Source: Candidatus Kapaibacterium sp. (GTDB taxonomy: Bacteria; Bacteroidota; Ignavibacteria; Kapaibacteriales; Kapaibacteriaceae). From it: a DNA stretch of 41,018 nucleotides. The stretch lies in contig JAPLFN010000106.1 of the NCBI GenBank assembly GCA_026390655.1, positions 20,272 to 61,289 of the forward strand, written 5' to 3'. The position numbers and the translations under genes are program-made. Of the stretch, positions 27,531 through 37,572 are shown piece by piece (positions within the stretch are counted from its first letter, which is position 1; each line of letters opens with the position of its first letter). The notes under the pieces were generated by a model, which saw only the letters and a list, made by a program, of their open reading frames with translations, searched no databases and was not told the DNA's origin.

Positions 27531-28840
27531 AGTCCGTCCTCGTTATCGCCTATCACTTTCCGCCGGGAGGCGGGCCCGGTGTTCAACGCGTTTTAAAGCA
27601 CGTTACCTACCTACGCGAAGCGGGTTGGAATCCTATCGTCTTAACTGTTGAGAATGGAGACTTCCCTGCACGTGACGAATCACTTCTTGCGAAGATCCCA
27701 TCAGATGTGTCAGTGATCCGAGTGCCGATCTTAGAACCATATCAACTGTATCGTCGGTTCATGGGAAGCAAGGGGACTGCGATTGACGTCAATGTCAACA
27801 AATCTGCATCAGAGAGAAAAGGATGGAAAGAGAAACTTGCTGAGTGGATCCGAGCTACCTTCTTCATTCCAGACGCTCGTGTTGCGTGGCTTCTGACCGC
27901 TGTCAAGAAAGGCCTGGAGCTCGTGAAAGACCACGACATACAGGCAATCTACAGTTCGTCTCCTCCATATACCTGTGCGCTTATCGCTAGGAAGATCAAG
28001 CAACGCACCGGGCTTCCATGGGTAGCGGGTTTTCGAGATCCGTGGACGGAGTTTCTCACAACCCCCGATCGTTGGTTCTTGCCAGCTATGATCGACAAAT
28101 CGTTAGAACGATCTGTATTCGCCGAAGCCGATCTCATTGAATGTGCGTGGGTAGGTATCATTGATGACGCGATACGGAAGTATCCAAAACTTGACCGAAC
28201 CAAATTTCGACACGTCCCGAATGGATTTGACGCCTCCGACTTCCCATCTGTTGCATACGTACGAAACGATCGCTTCACAATTACGTATACAGGTTCAATG
28301 TACGGACGTAGGACGCCAAAGGCATTTCTTGATGCTCTCGACATGTTGGCGGAGAGAGGCGTGATAGCACCGCCCGACATTTGCGTGCGATTTGTGGGGC
28401 GCTTTGGCGACGAGGTTCTCACGATGCTTCGTGCCTCGAGATTCGCCCCCTCAATCGAGATCGTTGGCTATGTTCCTCATGAAGAAAGCATCGGCTTTGT
28501 GATGTCAAGTGAGGCCTCTCTGCTTATAGTGGATGACGCAAAGGAGAGCGCTGAGATCGTGCCCGGCAAGGTTTATGAATATCTCGGAATCGGTCGCCCG
28601 ATCATCGCACTCGCACCGCGGAATAGTGCAATAGAGGCCCTTTTGATAGAAACAAAAGCGGGTCTGAGTGCATCACAAAGTGACGTGAATGGCATAGCCG
28701 AGATCCTCGGCATGTTTTTTGATCGATGGAAACGGGGCGAGCAAATCATGCAACCGTTTGCGCGTGAGATCGTCAAGTATGAGCGTCGCGAGGCGGCGCA
28801 CCAACTAGCTTCAATGTTAAACGAATTGCAACGACCATGA
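27527..28840 (+). CDS. Glycosyltransferase family 4 / GT-B
   Basis: VLVIAYHFPPGGGPGVQRVLKHVTYLREAGWNPIVLT; C-terminal EIVPGKVYEYLGIGRPIIAL. Confidence 0.87.
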   Translation: MKSVLVIAYHFPPGGGPGVQRVLKHVTYLREAGWNPIVLTVENGDFPARDESLLAKIPSDVSVIRVPILEPYQLYRRFMGSKGTAIDVNVNKSASERKGWKEKLAEWIRATFFIPDARVAWLLTAVKKGLELVKDHDIQAIYSSSPPYTCALIARKIKQRTGLPWVAGFRDPWTEFLTTPDRWFLPAMIDKSLERSVFAEADLIECAWVGIIDDAIRKYPKLDRTKFRHVPNGFDASDFPSVAYVRNDRFTITYTGSMYGRRTPKAFLDALDMLAERGVIAPPDICVRFVGRFGDEVLTMLRASRFAPSIEIVGYVPHEESIGFVMSSEASLLIVDDAKESAEIVPGKVYEYLGIGRPIIALAPRNSAIEALLIETKAGLSASQSDVNGIAEILGMFFDRWKRGEQIMQPFAREIVKYERREAAHQLASMLNELQRP

Positions 28841-29019
28841 ATTTCAAAAAGATACTCGCTATTATTCTCGCGCTGGCGATCGGCTACTTTGTTTTGAAGG
28901 TGGCATGGTGGCTGATCAGGAATGTTTTCTCACTTGCGCTCGATCTTATAGGTCTTATACTCATTGTGATGATAGCTGCTCCTATCTACATTATCATCCG
29001 CAAAAAGCTTCTATCATAA
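28837..29019 (+). CDS. Small (60 aa) hydrophobic membrane protein
   Basis: ATGA overlap with upstream stop; two hydrophobic segments. Confidence 0.55.
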   Translation: MNFKKILAIILALAIGYFVLKVAWWLIRNVFSLALDLIGLILIVMIAAPIYIIIRKKLLS

Positions 29020-29022
29020 GTA

Positions 29023-30303
29023 ATGCTAAAGAAGCCACTTACTATAGCGTTCTTGTTACTCAGTGCCGTGTCTGTGCAGGCACAGTATTACAATCCGCTT
29101 GCTGTTGATCTCACGCGTGCTATTCTCAAGGATCTTTTTGAGAGTAACGCTGTTCCGTATATACAGCCGATGGTGAACACGATCAATGCCACCTCCAATG
29201 CACGATTTTATGACCGGGCCTATGTTCCAAGATCGGTTGACAGACCATATGTACGTGTGAGCGTAAATGGGATGGTGGGATATATCAATGAAGATCAACG
29301 GTGGTATACACCACGGATCGACCTTGGACCGCGCGTGAATGTCGTCGTAGAATTAGCGAAGTACGGGAAGATCGTGATCGGACAGAGCGGTCCCACATAT
29401 GAGATCGGGCCTCTCTACTCTGACACGCTAGGACTTGCTACAATGTTGGTGCAGGAACTCTTTCGTGACGCACAGGACAGTGGCTACATTGTTGTTCCTG
29501 ATAGTGCAGCAACGCTATTTGGATACAGGCCAAACAACAAGGTTCTTCTTCCAACTAATCAACAGTTGTTGACCGTTCTGCACAATAGACCCGAATACAA
29601 GCTGCTCGATAGCGCAGGAAAGGCGGGTCTTGACGCACTCTTGACAAACGTGAATCTGGTTGGGTTTTTAACGCTGCCTCCTGGCGTTAACATGACGAAG
29701 ATCATCGCTGCGGTTCCCCAGATCGAAATCGGATCCTTCTACGGAACAGAGTTACTCATTCGCTATTTGCCTCCGGTGGAGTTCGATCCCAATGTGGGCA
29801 AGTTTTCGTTCTGGGGGATCGGCATTAAGCATAGTCTCTCACAGTATTTCCCTGAGCGCTGGTTTGATCTTGCCATACAAGGGGTCTATCAGGGTACGTG
29901 GCTTCGAAACACCGTTGGATTCACGGAGTCCAAACTGGATGCCGATGCTACGATATTCAGCGGCAACATTCATGCTAGTAAGAACCTGTGGGAGATGCTC
30001 GACATCTATACGGGAATCTCACTTGAGAAGATTTCCGTCACAAGCACGTATACGTACGTGTTGCCCCAGGAGACTCAGATTGAGCTTGGACTTTTGCCGA
30101 AACCGCCAGTGGGTGAGCCGGCTGTGCCTACTCCGGAACAGCCCGGCGATCAGAAACCGCAGACATCAATCGTAACGGCACAGAATACCAACGTAAAGTG
30201 GACCATCGGTGCATCATTTGCATATGGGCCAATGCGCATCGCTCTCGATTATAGCGTGAGCACGTTCAACATCTTCTCAGCCGGACTGTCATACACGTTC
30301 TAG
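29023..30303 (+). CDS. Secreted/outer-membrane protein of unknown function (possibly DUF6588-like)
   Basis: Signal peptide MLKKPLTIAFLLLSAVSVQAQ; C-terminal beta-strand pattern ending FSAGLSYTF. Confidence 0.6.
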   Translation: MLKKPLTIAFLLLSAVSVQAQYYNPLAVDLTRAILKDLFESNAVPYIQPMVNTINATSNARFYDRAYVPRSVDRPYVRVSVNGMVGYINEDQRWYTPRIDLGPRVNVVVELAKYGKIVIGQSGPTYEIGPLYSDTLGLATMLVQELFRDAQDSGYIVVPDSAATLFGYRPNNKVLLPTNQQLLTVLHNRPEYKLLDSAGKAGLDALLTNVNLVGFLTLPPGVNMTKIIAAVPQIEIGSFYGTELLIRYLPPVEFDPNVGKFSFWGIGIKHSLSQYFPERWFDLAIQGVYQGTWLRNTVGFTESKLDADATIFSGNIHASKNLWEMLDIYTGISLEKISVTSTYTYVLPQETQIELGLLPKPPVGEPAVPTPEQPGDQKPQTSIVTAQNTNVKWTIGASFAYGPMRIALDYSVSTFNIFSAGLSYTF

Positions 30304-31187
30304 TCGGCTAGACGCACACCCTTAGATGTTCCCACGATAAGTCCATCAGACGTAAGTCGCTGAAGAGTCTGTTGATACCACTCATGCTCGCTCCTCTGCA
30401 AGGGGCTTCCAGCGGCAAGGGTAAACAGCTTGGAAATACTCGTATACGATCGACCATCTATCTTTCTCAACACCTCAATGAACCTGCCGCGCCAGATTCG
30501 CTGAGGCTCGCCACGAAATGTTGGTTCGGTTCTTCGCGGACGTGTCATTGGAATGAGCATATCATGTGAAGGGCATTGTTCGGCAAGTGGGCAGACTCCA
30601 CACTTGGGTGCCCGTGCAGTGCATATAGTTGCGCCAAGATCCATAACCGCATGATGCCAGGCGGACGCATTGCGCGCGGGGATAAGCTGCTCGGCAAAAG
30701 GAATCAGCGTTTCGTCAAGTTCCAGATCAAGTGTCGTTTTCTGCCGAGCGAGTATCCGGGAGTACACTCTCCGCACATTTACATCAAGCACTACAACACG
30801 TTTATTGAACGCAAAGCACATGATCGCAGCAGAAGTATACGGACCAACACCGGGGAGGGCGCGCAGAAGCCCCATTTCGCAAGGAACCACCCCTCCATGT
30901 AGTTCTACGATAGATCGTGCGGCGTCTCGAAGACGCAGCGCACGTGAGTTGTATCCCATGCCCTGCCATTGTCGAATAACGTCGGCATTGCTTGCCCGAG
31001 CAAGATCCTGAATAGTTGGAAAGACTGCAAGGAACCGAGGGAGCGCCTCCGCTACTCGAGATGTCTGCGTCTGCTGAAGCATCGTCTCAGACACCAGCAC
31101 AACGTACGGATCCGTATCGGCCGTTCGCCACGGAAAGTCCCGAGAGTTTTTCCGATACCATCGAAGAAGCGAACGTGAATAATCCAT
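30300..31187 (-). CDS. mutY: A/G-specific adenine glycosylase (MutY family), short form
   Basis: FPWRTADTDPYVVLVSETMLQQTQTSRV, ALPGVGPYTSAAIMCFAF, LDVNVRRVYSR, 4Fe-4S motif C-X6-C-X2-C-X5-C (CTARAPKCGVCPLAEQC). Confidence 0.88.
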   Translation of the reverse strand: MDYSRSLLRWYRKNSRDFPWRTADTDPYVVLVSETMLQQTQTSRVAEALPRFLAVFPTIQDLARASNADVIRQWQGMGYNSRALRLRDAARSIVELHGGVVPCEMGLLRALPGVGPYTSAAIMCFAFNKRVVVLDVNVRRVYSRILARQKTTLDLELDETLIPFAEQLIPARNASAWHHAVMDLGATICTARAPKCGVCPLAEQCPSHDMLIPMTRPRRTEPTFRGEPQRIWRGRFIEVLRKIDGRSYTSISKLFTLAAGSPLQRSEHEWYQQTLQRLTSDGLIVGTSKGVRLAD

Positions 31188-31202
31188 ACGTAGATTGGCA
31201 AA

Positions 31203-31613
31203 ATGAAAAGAGAGCTAGACCAAAAGATCATAGAAGAAGCCGTTGCTGCGGCACTGGCTGCAAGAACACATGCATATGCTCCGTACTCGGACTTTCTTGT
31301 AGGTGCCGCGGTGGTCGACACTGACGGTGGAGTCCATGTAGGCTGCAATGTAGAAAATGCAAGCTATGGACTCACCAATTGTGCTGAGCGAGCAGCTGTG
31401 GCTGCGGCTACGGTTGCCGGTAAGAGAGATCTCGATCTGTGCGTTGTTGTCACTGACGGGAAGAGCGCAGCATCGCCCTGTGGAGCATGTCGCCAGGTCC
31501 TCCATGAGTGCTCCCCCAATATGTTGATCCTCTGTACAACACCCGACAGGAACGACGTATGGTTTTCGCTCAATGACCTGCTTCCCAATGCCTTTGGTCC
31601 GAAGTCACTTTGA
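31203..31613 (+). CDS. cdd: Cytidine deaminase
   Basis: YAPYSDFLVGAAV, GCNVENASYGLTNCAERAAV, SPCGACRQVLHE zinc motifs. Confidence 0.95.
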   Translation: MKRELDQKIIEEAVAAALAARTHAYAPYSDFLVGAAVVDTDGGVHVGCNVENASYGLTNCAERAAVAAATVAGKRDLDLCVVVTDGKSAASPCGACRQVLHECSPNMLILCTTPDRNDVWFSLNDLLPNAFGPKSL

Positions 31614-32884
31614 CCTCACCTGTCCTCCCCATGGTCCAACCCTCCAAAACATCTGACGTCTCCTCACGAATCTGGCTTACAGTGCTGGTTTGTGGGCTGG
31701 GGTATTTCGTGGATATCTACGATCTCATCCTCTTCTCCATTGTCCGCCCGGAATCTCTGAGAGCCATTGGTGTATTGCCCTCTCAGCTGCAGGATGCGAG
31801 CGAGATCATTCTCAATGCTCAAATGGTGGGGATGTTGTTAGGGGGCTTACTCTTTGGGGTTCTGGCTGATAGGCGCGGTAGACTTTCGGTCCTCCTCGGA
31901 AGTATCCTGATGTATTCGATAATGAACATCGCAAATGCGTTCGTGACCACAGTGCCGATGTACGCTGCCTTTCGGTTCCTCTCAGGTGTCGGCCTGGCCG
32001 GTGAACTGGGCGTTGCCATCACATTAGTCAGCGAAGTAATGCCCAAGCACTCTCGAGGCTATGGGACAACCATTGTAGCCTCTATGGGTATTCTAGGGGC
32101 CGTAGGAGCCTATGTGGTGCATCAGATGTCTGATTGGCGGGTAGCCTTCATCATAGGGGGCGTAATGGGCCTCTGCCTGCTTGTCATGCGCGTTCGGGTT
32201 CGAGAGTCAGGGATGTTTAATCGGATGGAAGACTCACCTGTGGCTCGCGGCAATATCCTCATGATCCTTAAAAAGCACCGACTGGGGACCTATCTGAGCA
32301 GCGTAGCGATTGGGGTGCCGATATGGTTTGTGATCGGTATCCTCGTAACATTCGCCCCGGAGTTCACAAAGGAGGGAGGGGGCTCCCTCGATGTTGTTGC
32401 CGGGCAAGCCGTAATGTGGGCCTATGTAGGATTGGCCTCTGGAGACCTTGTTAGTGGACTCCTAAGTCAGTTCCTTAAGAGCCGTAGACGCACGATCCTG
32501 GTCTTTCCCCTTATGACCACAGGTACCGTGGCATGGTATCTCTTTACCCCAGCCAAGAGCGCATACCTAACGTACCTACAAACTGCTGCGCTAGGTTTTT
32601 CCGCGGGATATTGGGCCGTCTTTGTGACAACGGCGGCCGAACAGTTTGGCACAAATCTGCGGGCCACAGTGGCCACTACGATTCCGAACGTTGTTCGGGG
32701 TGGGCTGATGCCTGCGTTGCTCATGTTTGCCGCGCTGCGAAAAAGTGACTCAATTTTGTTGACCGGTCAGCCGCTTGTCTCAGGCGCCATCATCGTTGGT
32801 TGCGTATCACTCATAATAGCCTTCGTTGGTCTCATCTTTATCAAAGAGACATACGGGAAAGAACTCGACTATCTCGAGCATTGA
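31610..32884 (+). CDS. Major facilitator superfamily transporter
   Basis: FVDIYDLILFSIVRPESL, GVLADRRGRLSVLLGS, multiple TM helices; ATGA overlap with cdd. Confidence 0.87.
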   Translation: MTSPVLPMVQPSKTSDVSSRIWLTVLVCGLGYFVDIYDLILFSIVRPESLRAIGVLPSQLQDASEIILNAQMVGMLLGGLLFGVLADRRGRLSVLLGSILMYSIMNIANAFVTTVPMYAAFRFLSGVGLAGELGVAITLVSEVMPKHSRGYGTTIVASMGILGAVGAYVVHQMSDWRVAFIIGGVMGLCLLVMRVRVRESGMFNRMEDSPVARGNILMILKKHRLGTYLSSVAIGVPIWFVIGILVTFAPEFTKEGGGSLDVVAGQAVMWAYVGLASGDLVSGLLSQFLKSRRRTILVFPLMTTGTVAWYLFTPAKSAYLTYLQTAALGFSAGYWAVFVTTAAEQFGTNLRATVATTIPNVVRGGLMPALLMFAALRKSDSILLTGQPLVSGAIIVGCVSLIIAFVGLIFIKETYGKELDYLEH

Positions 32885-32915
32885 GCGCGTGTACCGTGGC
32901 GGACGGTGTAGGTGG

Positions 32916-32923
32916 TAACTTTG
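32916..32923 (+). promoter_or_regulatory. TAACTTTG -7-like element 4 nt upstream of the guaA start codon
   Basis: TAACTTTGcactATG, matches TAnnTTTG; no convincing -33 element found. Confidence 0.45.
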
Positions 32924-32927
32924 CACT

Positions 32928-34469
32928 ATGACACACGCAGAGCGTATCATCATTCTCGACTTCGGTTCTCAGTACACGCAGCTTATCGCGCGCAAAGTGC
33001 GCGAAGTGGGTGTATACGCTGAGATCCATCCGTACACCATTTCTCGTGAATCACTCATCGAGCTATCGCCGAAAGGAGTTATCCTCTCCGGTGGACCATC
33101 AAGTGTATACGCAGAAGGGGCTCCCATTCCTGACTTCGATGTTTTTAACATCGGTGTCCCGGTCTTGGGTATTTGTTATGGCCTGCAGTTAGTCGCTCAT
33201 CAGCTTGGAGGAGTAGTAGATAAAGCTGCCCGTCGCGAGTTTGGTCGGGCAATGTTAGAGATCGACGATACGAGTGATCTCTTCAAGGGCATGAACTCAA
33301 CAACTCAAGTTTGGATGAGTCACGGTGATCACATTACCGTAACGCCACCGGGTTTTGAACGCATCGCACATACGGAGAACGCTGGCATCTGCGCCATTCG
33401 TGATGCCTCGCGCAGAATATGGGGAGTGCAGTTCCACCCTGAAGTACACCACTCGCCGGAGGGCAAAACGATCCTCCGAAATTTCGCAATATCGATCTGT
33501 GGATGTGCTCCTACATGGAACGCAACGTCATTTATTGACGCCGCTGTTGCGGAGATACGAGCTACGGTAGGTGACGGAGGGGTCATTTGCGCACTGAGTG
33601 GCGGCGTTGACTCTACGGTTGCGGCCGTATTGCTACACAAGGCAATCGGTAATCAGGTGCATTGCATTCACATCGATAGTGGACTCATGCGTAAAGGCGA
33701 GAGTGAGAACATCATTGAGATGTTCAAATCGCACTTCTCCATGACCGTTGATCTTGTTGATGGCACAGACATGTTTCTTGGTCGCCTCAACGGCGTTGAA
33801 GATCCGGAACGCAAAAGAAAAATCATCGGTGGTGCGTTCATAGATCTCTTCGAGATTGAAGCCAAGAATTTCGCCGATGCCAAGTTTCTCGCACAAGGCA
33901 CGCTGTATCCGGATGTGATTGAATCGGTGAGCATAAAGGGTCCTTCTGCGACAATCAAGACTCATCATAACGTTGGTGGCCTGCCAGAGAAGATGAGCCT
34001 CAAGCTCATTGAACCGTTCCGCGAACTCTTTAAAGATGAAGTTCGTGCCGTAGGAAGGGAACTTGGTATTCCCGGGTGGTTCGTTGAACGACATCCCTTC
34101 CCAGGCCCCGGCCTTGCGATTCGCATCCCCGGAGCGATCACGCGCGAGAAGCTCGAAATCCTCAGAGCCGCCGACGAGATCTATCTCGAAGAGATTCGTA
34201 ACGCAGGACTCTACAACGACATCTGGCAGGCTTTTGCGGTGTTGCTCCCCGTTCGCACAGTAGGCGTTATGGGCGATGAGCGCACGTATGAGAGTGTATG
34301 CGGTCTTCGTGCCGTAACGAGTACTGACGGAATGACGGCAGACTGGTATCACATGCCGTATGAGGTCCTTGCTCGGATGAGCAACAGAATCATCAATGAA
34401 GTTCGAGGAATCAATCGAGTGGTTTATGACATATCGTCGAAGCCCCCTGCCACCATCGAATGGGAGTAG
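32928..34469 (+). CDS. guaA: GMP synthase (glutamine-hydrolysing)
   Basis: [79 protein letters not shown]. Confidence 0.98.
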   Translation: MTHAERIIILDFGSQYTQLIARKVREVGVYAEIHPYTISRESLIELSPKGVILSGGPSSVYAEGAPIPDFDVFNIGVPVLGICYGLQLVAHQLGGVVDKAARREFGRAMLEIDDTSDLFKGMNSTTQVWMSHGDHITVTPPGFERIAHTENAGICAIRDASRRIWGVQFHPEVHHSPEGKTILRNFAISICGCAPTWNATSFIDAAVAEIRATVGDGGVICALSGGVDSTVAAVLLHKAIGNQVHCIHIDSGLMRKGESENIIEMFKSHFSMTVDLVDGTDMFLGRLNGVEDPERKRKIIGGAFIDLFEIEAKNFADAKFLAQGTLYPDVIESVSIKGPSATIKTHHNVGGLPEKMSLKLIEPFRELFKDEVRAVGRELGIPGWFVERHPFPGPGLAIRIPGAITREKLEILRAADEIYLEEIRNAGLYNDIWQAFAVLLPVRTVGVMGDERTYESVCGLRAVTSTDGMTADWYHMPYEVLARMSNRIINEVRGINRVVYDISSKPPATIEWE

Positions 34470-34471
34470 TT

Positions 34472-34948
34472 ATGAACGAGTTACAGATTCACTTGTTTTT
34501 TAATCACGTACCGGTCATCGGTGCATCTGTTGCACTTCTGGTTGTGATCATTGGTTTTGTGTTGAAGAACAGCGCTGTTCGCGCCACAGGCCTTGCCGTG
34601 TACATTGCTATGTCTCTTGCCGTTATTCCAACGTATCTCACAGGCGAGGGAGCTGAAGAACGCATTGAGAACATTGCCGGTATCAGCGAGGACGTCATCG
34701 AATCTCATGAAGACATGGCCAAAGTATCACTATGGTTCATGCTTGGAGCTGCTGCTATTGCTGCAGCCAGCTTGTACACCCAGTGGAAACAGCACTCAAG
34801 GGCATCACTGCTCTCGATCATCTTTCTCGTTGTAGCCATCGGTGCATTTGTGCAGATAGGACTTACCGCTCACGAAGGTGGTAAGATCAGGCGCCCGGAT
34901 CTCAATTCACCATCCGCGACGCAACCCGCGGCGGCAGATAAAGATTAG
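34472..34948 (+). CDS. Small multi-TM membrane protein, DUF2231-like
   Basis: Four hydrophobic segments with His-bearing motifs HLFFNHVPVIG, ESHEDMAK and TAHEGGKIRRPD. Confidence 0.6.
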   Translation: MNELQIHLFFNHVPVIGASVALLVVIIGFVLKNSAVRATGLAVYIAMSLAVIPTYLTGEGAEERIENIAGISEDVIESHEDMAKVSLWFMLGAAAIAAASLYTQWKQHSRASLLSIIFLVVAIGAFVQIGLTAHEGGKIRRPDLNSPSATQPAAADKD

Positions 34949-34951
34949 TCA

Positions 34952-35503
34952 ATGAAAAAAGTTCTCGTTCCAATCGCGAACGGCACTGAAGAGATGGAAG
35001 CCGTTGTCATCATAGACATGCTTCGACGTGCGTCGTTGAACGTGGTTGTGGCCGGCGAGGGCGATGTTATTGTTTGTTCACGAGGTGTTCGTATCGTGCC
35101 GGATGTGCACATTGACGAGATCACGGACGATGACCATTTCGATGCCATAGTGCTTCCGGGTGGAGAACAAGGTGTCTCGAACTTCATCAACAATCATGCG
35201 CTTGAGCACATCATCAAACGACATAGCCTCAAAAAGGGACTTATCGGTGCGATATGTGCGGCGCCTGTTGTTCTTCATGAGTATGGACTTCTTCCGAAAC
35301 GAGCAGTCGTCACGTCTCACCCGGGCACAGCAAGTGTTTTCGCACCGTATGCATACACGCTCGATCGTGTAGCAGTTGAGGGGCATATTGTAACCAGCAG
35401 GGGTGCGGGAACGGCCTTTGAGTTTGCACTGATGCTCATCAGAAAACTCACAGACGAGGCTACAGCTACTCGCATAGCAACTGAGATCGTGATGTTCGAA
35501 TGA
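34952..35503 (+). CDS. DJ-1/PfpI (ThiJ/YajL) family protein
   Basis: VLVPIANGTEEMEAVVIIDMLRRA, IVLPGGEQGVSNF, GAICAAPVVLHEYGLL nucleophile elbow. Confidence 0.93.
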   Translation: MKKVLVPIANGTEEMEAVVIIDMLRRASLNVVVAGEGDVIVCSRGVRIVPDVHIDEITDDDHFDAIVLPGGEQGVSNFINNHALEHIIKRHSLKKGLIGAICAAPVVLHEYGLLPKRAVVTSHPGTASVFAPYAYTLDRVAVEGHIVTSRGAGTAFEFALMLIRKLTDEATATRIATEIVMFE

Positions 35504-37572
35504 AACGTTACCTCATTACATCGGCACTTCCCTACGCAAGCGGCGTAACGCACCTCGGCAACGTGGTTGGTTCTACATTGCCCGCAGACATTTACGCACG
35601 GTATTGTCGTTTACGCGGACGTGAAACTCTATCTATCTGCGGTTCTGACGAACATGGTGTGGCAATCACCATCGCTGCTGAGAAAGAAGGCGTCACGCCA
35701 CAAGTAGTGATTGATCGCTACCACGAGGCAAACGCCCGAGCGCTTATGGGGCTAGACATCGAATTCGATCTCTATGGCCGCACTTCTAATCCGATTCATG
35801 CTGCAACGGCTCAAGAGTTCTTTACGATCTGGTTGAAAAAGGGGCTCCTAACTGAGCGCGATGCAGATCAGTTCTATGATGACGAATCAAAGATCTTTCT
35901 TCCTGACCGTTATGTGGAAGGCATTTGTCCAAATTGCGGATACGACAAGGCTCGTGGCGATCAGTGCGACAATTGTGGTGCCTATTATGATCAGCTTGAT
36001 CTAAAGAGTCCCCGCTCTCTCATCAGTGGAAAGACGCCCGTTGTCCGCAAAACCAAACATTGGTATTTCAGGCTGGATGCGTTTCAACAATGGTGTGAAG
36101 AATATATTGAGTCGCACGCCGGACAGTGGAAGGATAACGTTCTCCAGCAAAGCCGCTCGTGGCTGAAGCAAGGACTAGCAGAGCGCTCCGCAACGCGAGA
36201 CATGAAGTGGGGCATCCCTGTTCCCATTGACGGAGCCGAAGGCAAGGTTCTCTATGTGTGGTTTGAGGCGGTACTCGGGTATATCTCCATCACCAAGCAG
36301 TGGGCTATCAACGAAGGCAAACCAAATGACTGGCAGCGTTGGTGGTGTGACTCTCAGACTGAGTACACTGCGTTTCTGGGTAAAGACAACATCGTGTTTC
36401 ACACGATCATCTTTCCCATTCTTCTCAACACGCGCCATGACGAAGGGTACATACTTCCGCAGAATGTTCCGGCGAACGAGTTTCTGAATCTTGAGGGACG
36501 AAAGTTCTCTAAGAGTCGTAACTGGGCTATTGATGTACTGCAGTACCTGGACGCCTTTCCGGAAGCACAACACAAGGACATTGCTCGGTATGTGTTAACG
36601 ATGAACATGCCCGAGACAAAGGATAGTGACTTTACATGGAAGGACTATCAAGCACGCACAAACAACGAGCTTGCGGCCATCCTAGGCAACTATGTAAACC
36701 GTGTAATGCAATTCGTGCACAAGAACTTCAATGGTCAAGTGCCGGCTCTACCTGCGGGGTTTGAAAACGGACCACATGAGATCGCGTTATTGGATGCGCT
36801 CAGGGATGGTCATAATGCAGTTGCGATGAATCTCGATGCCTATCGCTTTCGTGATGCGGCAACCGGGGCAATGAATATTGCACGTGCAGCAAACAAATAT
36901 TTCAATGATAAAGCCCCCTGGAAGAGTGTCGCCTCCGACGTGGACGACTGCGCTGCTACGATGTTTGTTTGTCTTCAGGTGATCCGCACACTATCAATTG
37001 TGTTTGCACCGTTTTGTCCGGTGGCTGCCTCTGCGATGCAGACAATGCTCGGGGTTCCCGTGAACGTTGGTTCGCCGAAACAGAACACCGTCGGTGTGGA
37101 TGTATGGTCACACTCTCATGATTTTCAATTGGTAGCTGGTGAGCCCCTTGCCACACCATCGATACTATTTACGAAGGTGGAGAACGAAGTGGTAGAACGT
37201 GAAGTGGCCAAACTTGATCCGGTTGTGGAAGAGCCTGCAACGGGGATAATTACAATTGATGACTTCGCAAAAGTGAAGCTACGCACAGCTGTTGTTGTGG
37301 AGGCTGAACGTGTTCCTAAATCTGAGAAGCTACTGAAACTTCAGGTAGACATTGGCACGGAACGTCGTCAGATCCTTGCTGGCATCGCAAAGCATTATGC
37401 CCCAGACGATCTCATTGGTAAGACCATTGTTGTTGTAGCTAATCTTAAGCCTGCAAAGCTGATGGGAATGGAGTCTCAGGGTATGGTGTTAGCAGCATCA
37501 AATGCAGAGGGTGTTCTCTCATTGGTCATGCCGGCTGATCCTGCGGTTGGTCCGGGAGCAGAAGTCCGATAA
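35500..37572 (+). CDS. metG: Methionyl-tRNA synthetase with C-terminal tRNA-binding OB domain
   Basis: YLITSALPYASGVTHLGN, CPNCGYDKARGDQCDNC zinc motif, KFSKSRNW, C-terminal VKLRTAVVVEAERVPKSEKLLKLQVDIG. Confidence 0.97.
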   Translation: MKRYLITSALPYASGVTHLGNVVGSTLPADIYARYCRLRGRETLSICGSDEHGVAITIAAEKEGVTPQVVIDRYHEANARALMGLDIEFDLYGRTSNPIHAATAQEFFTIWLKKGLLTERDADQFYDDESKIFLPDRYVEGICPNCGYDKARGDQCDNCGAYYDQLDLKSPRSLISGKTPVVRKTKHWYFRLDAFQQWCEEYIESHAGQWKDNVLQQSRSWLKQGLAERSATRDMKWGIPVPIDGAEGKVLYVWFEAVLGYISITKQWAINEGKPNDWQRWWCDSQTEYTAFLGKDNIVFHTIIFPILLNTRHDEGYILPQNVPANEFLNLEGRKFSKSRNWAIDVLQYLDAFPEAQHKDIARYVLTMNMPETKDSDFTWKDYQARTNNELAAILGNYVNRVMQFVHKNFNGQVPALPAGFENGPHEIALLDALRDGHNAVAMNLDAYRFRDAATGAMNIARAANKYFNDKAPWKSVASDVDDCAATMFVCLQVIRTLSIVFAPFCPVAASAMQTMLGVPVNVGSPKQNTVGVDVWSHSHDFQLVAGEPLATPSILFTKVENEVVEREVAKLDPVVEEPATGIITIDDFAKVKLRTAVVVEAERVPKSEKLLKLQVDIGTERRQILAGIAKHYAPDDLIGKTIVVVANLKPAKLMGMESQGMVLAASNAEGVLSLVMPADPAVGPGAEVR

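Noticed and set aside
33633-34352. 239-aa minus-strand ORF
   Set aside because: Fully antisense to guaA, a certain gene; no recognisable family features.
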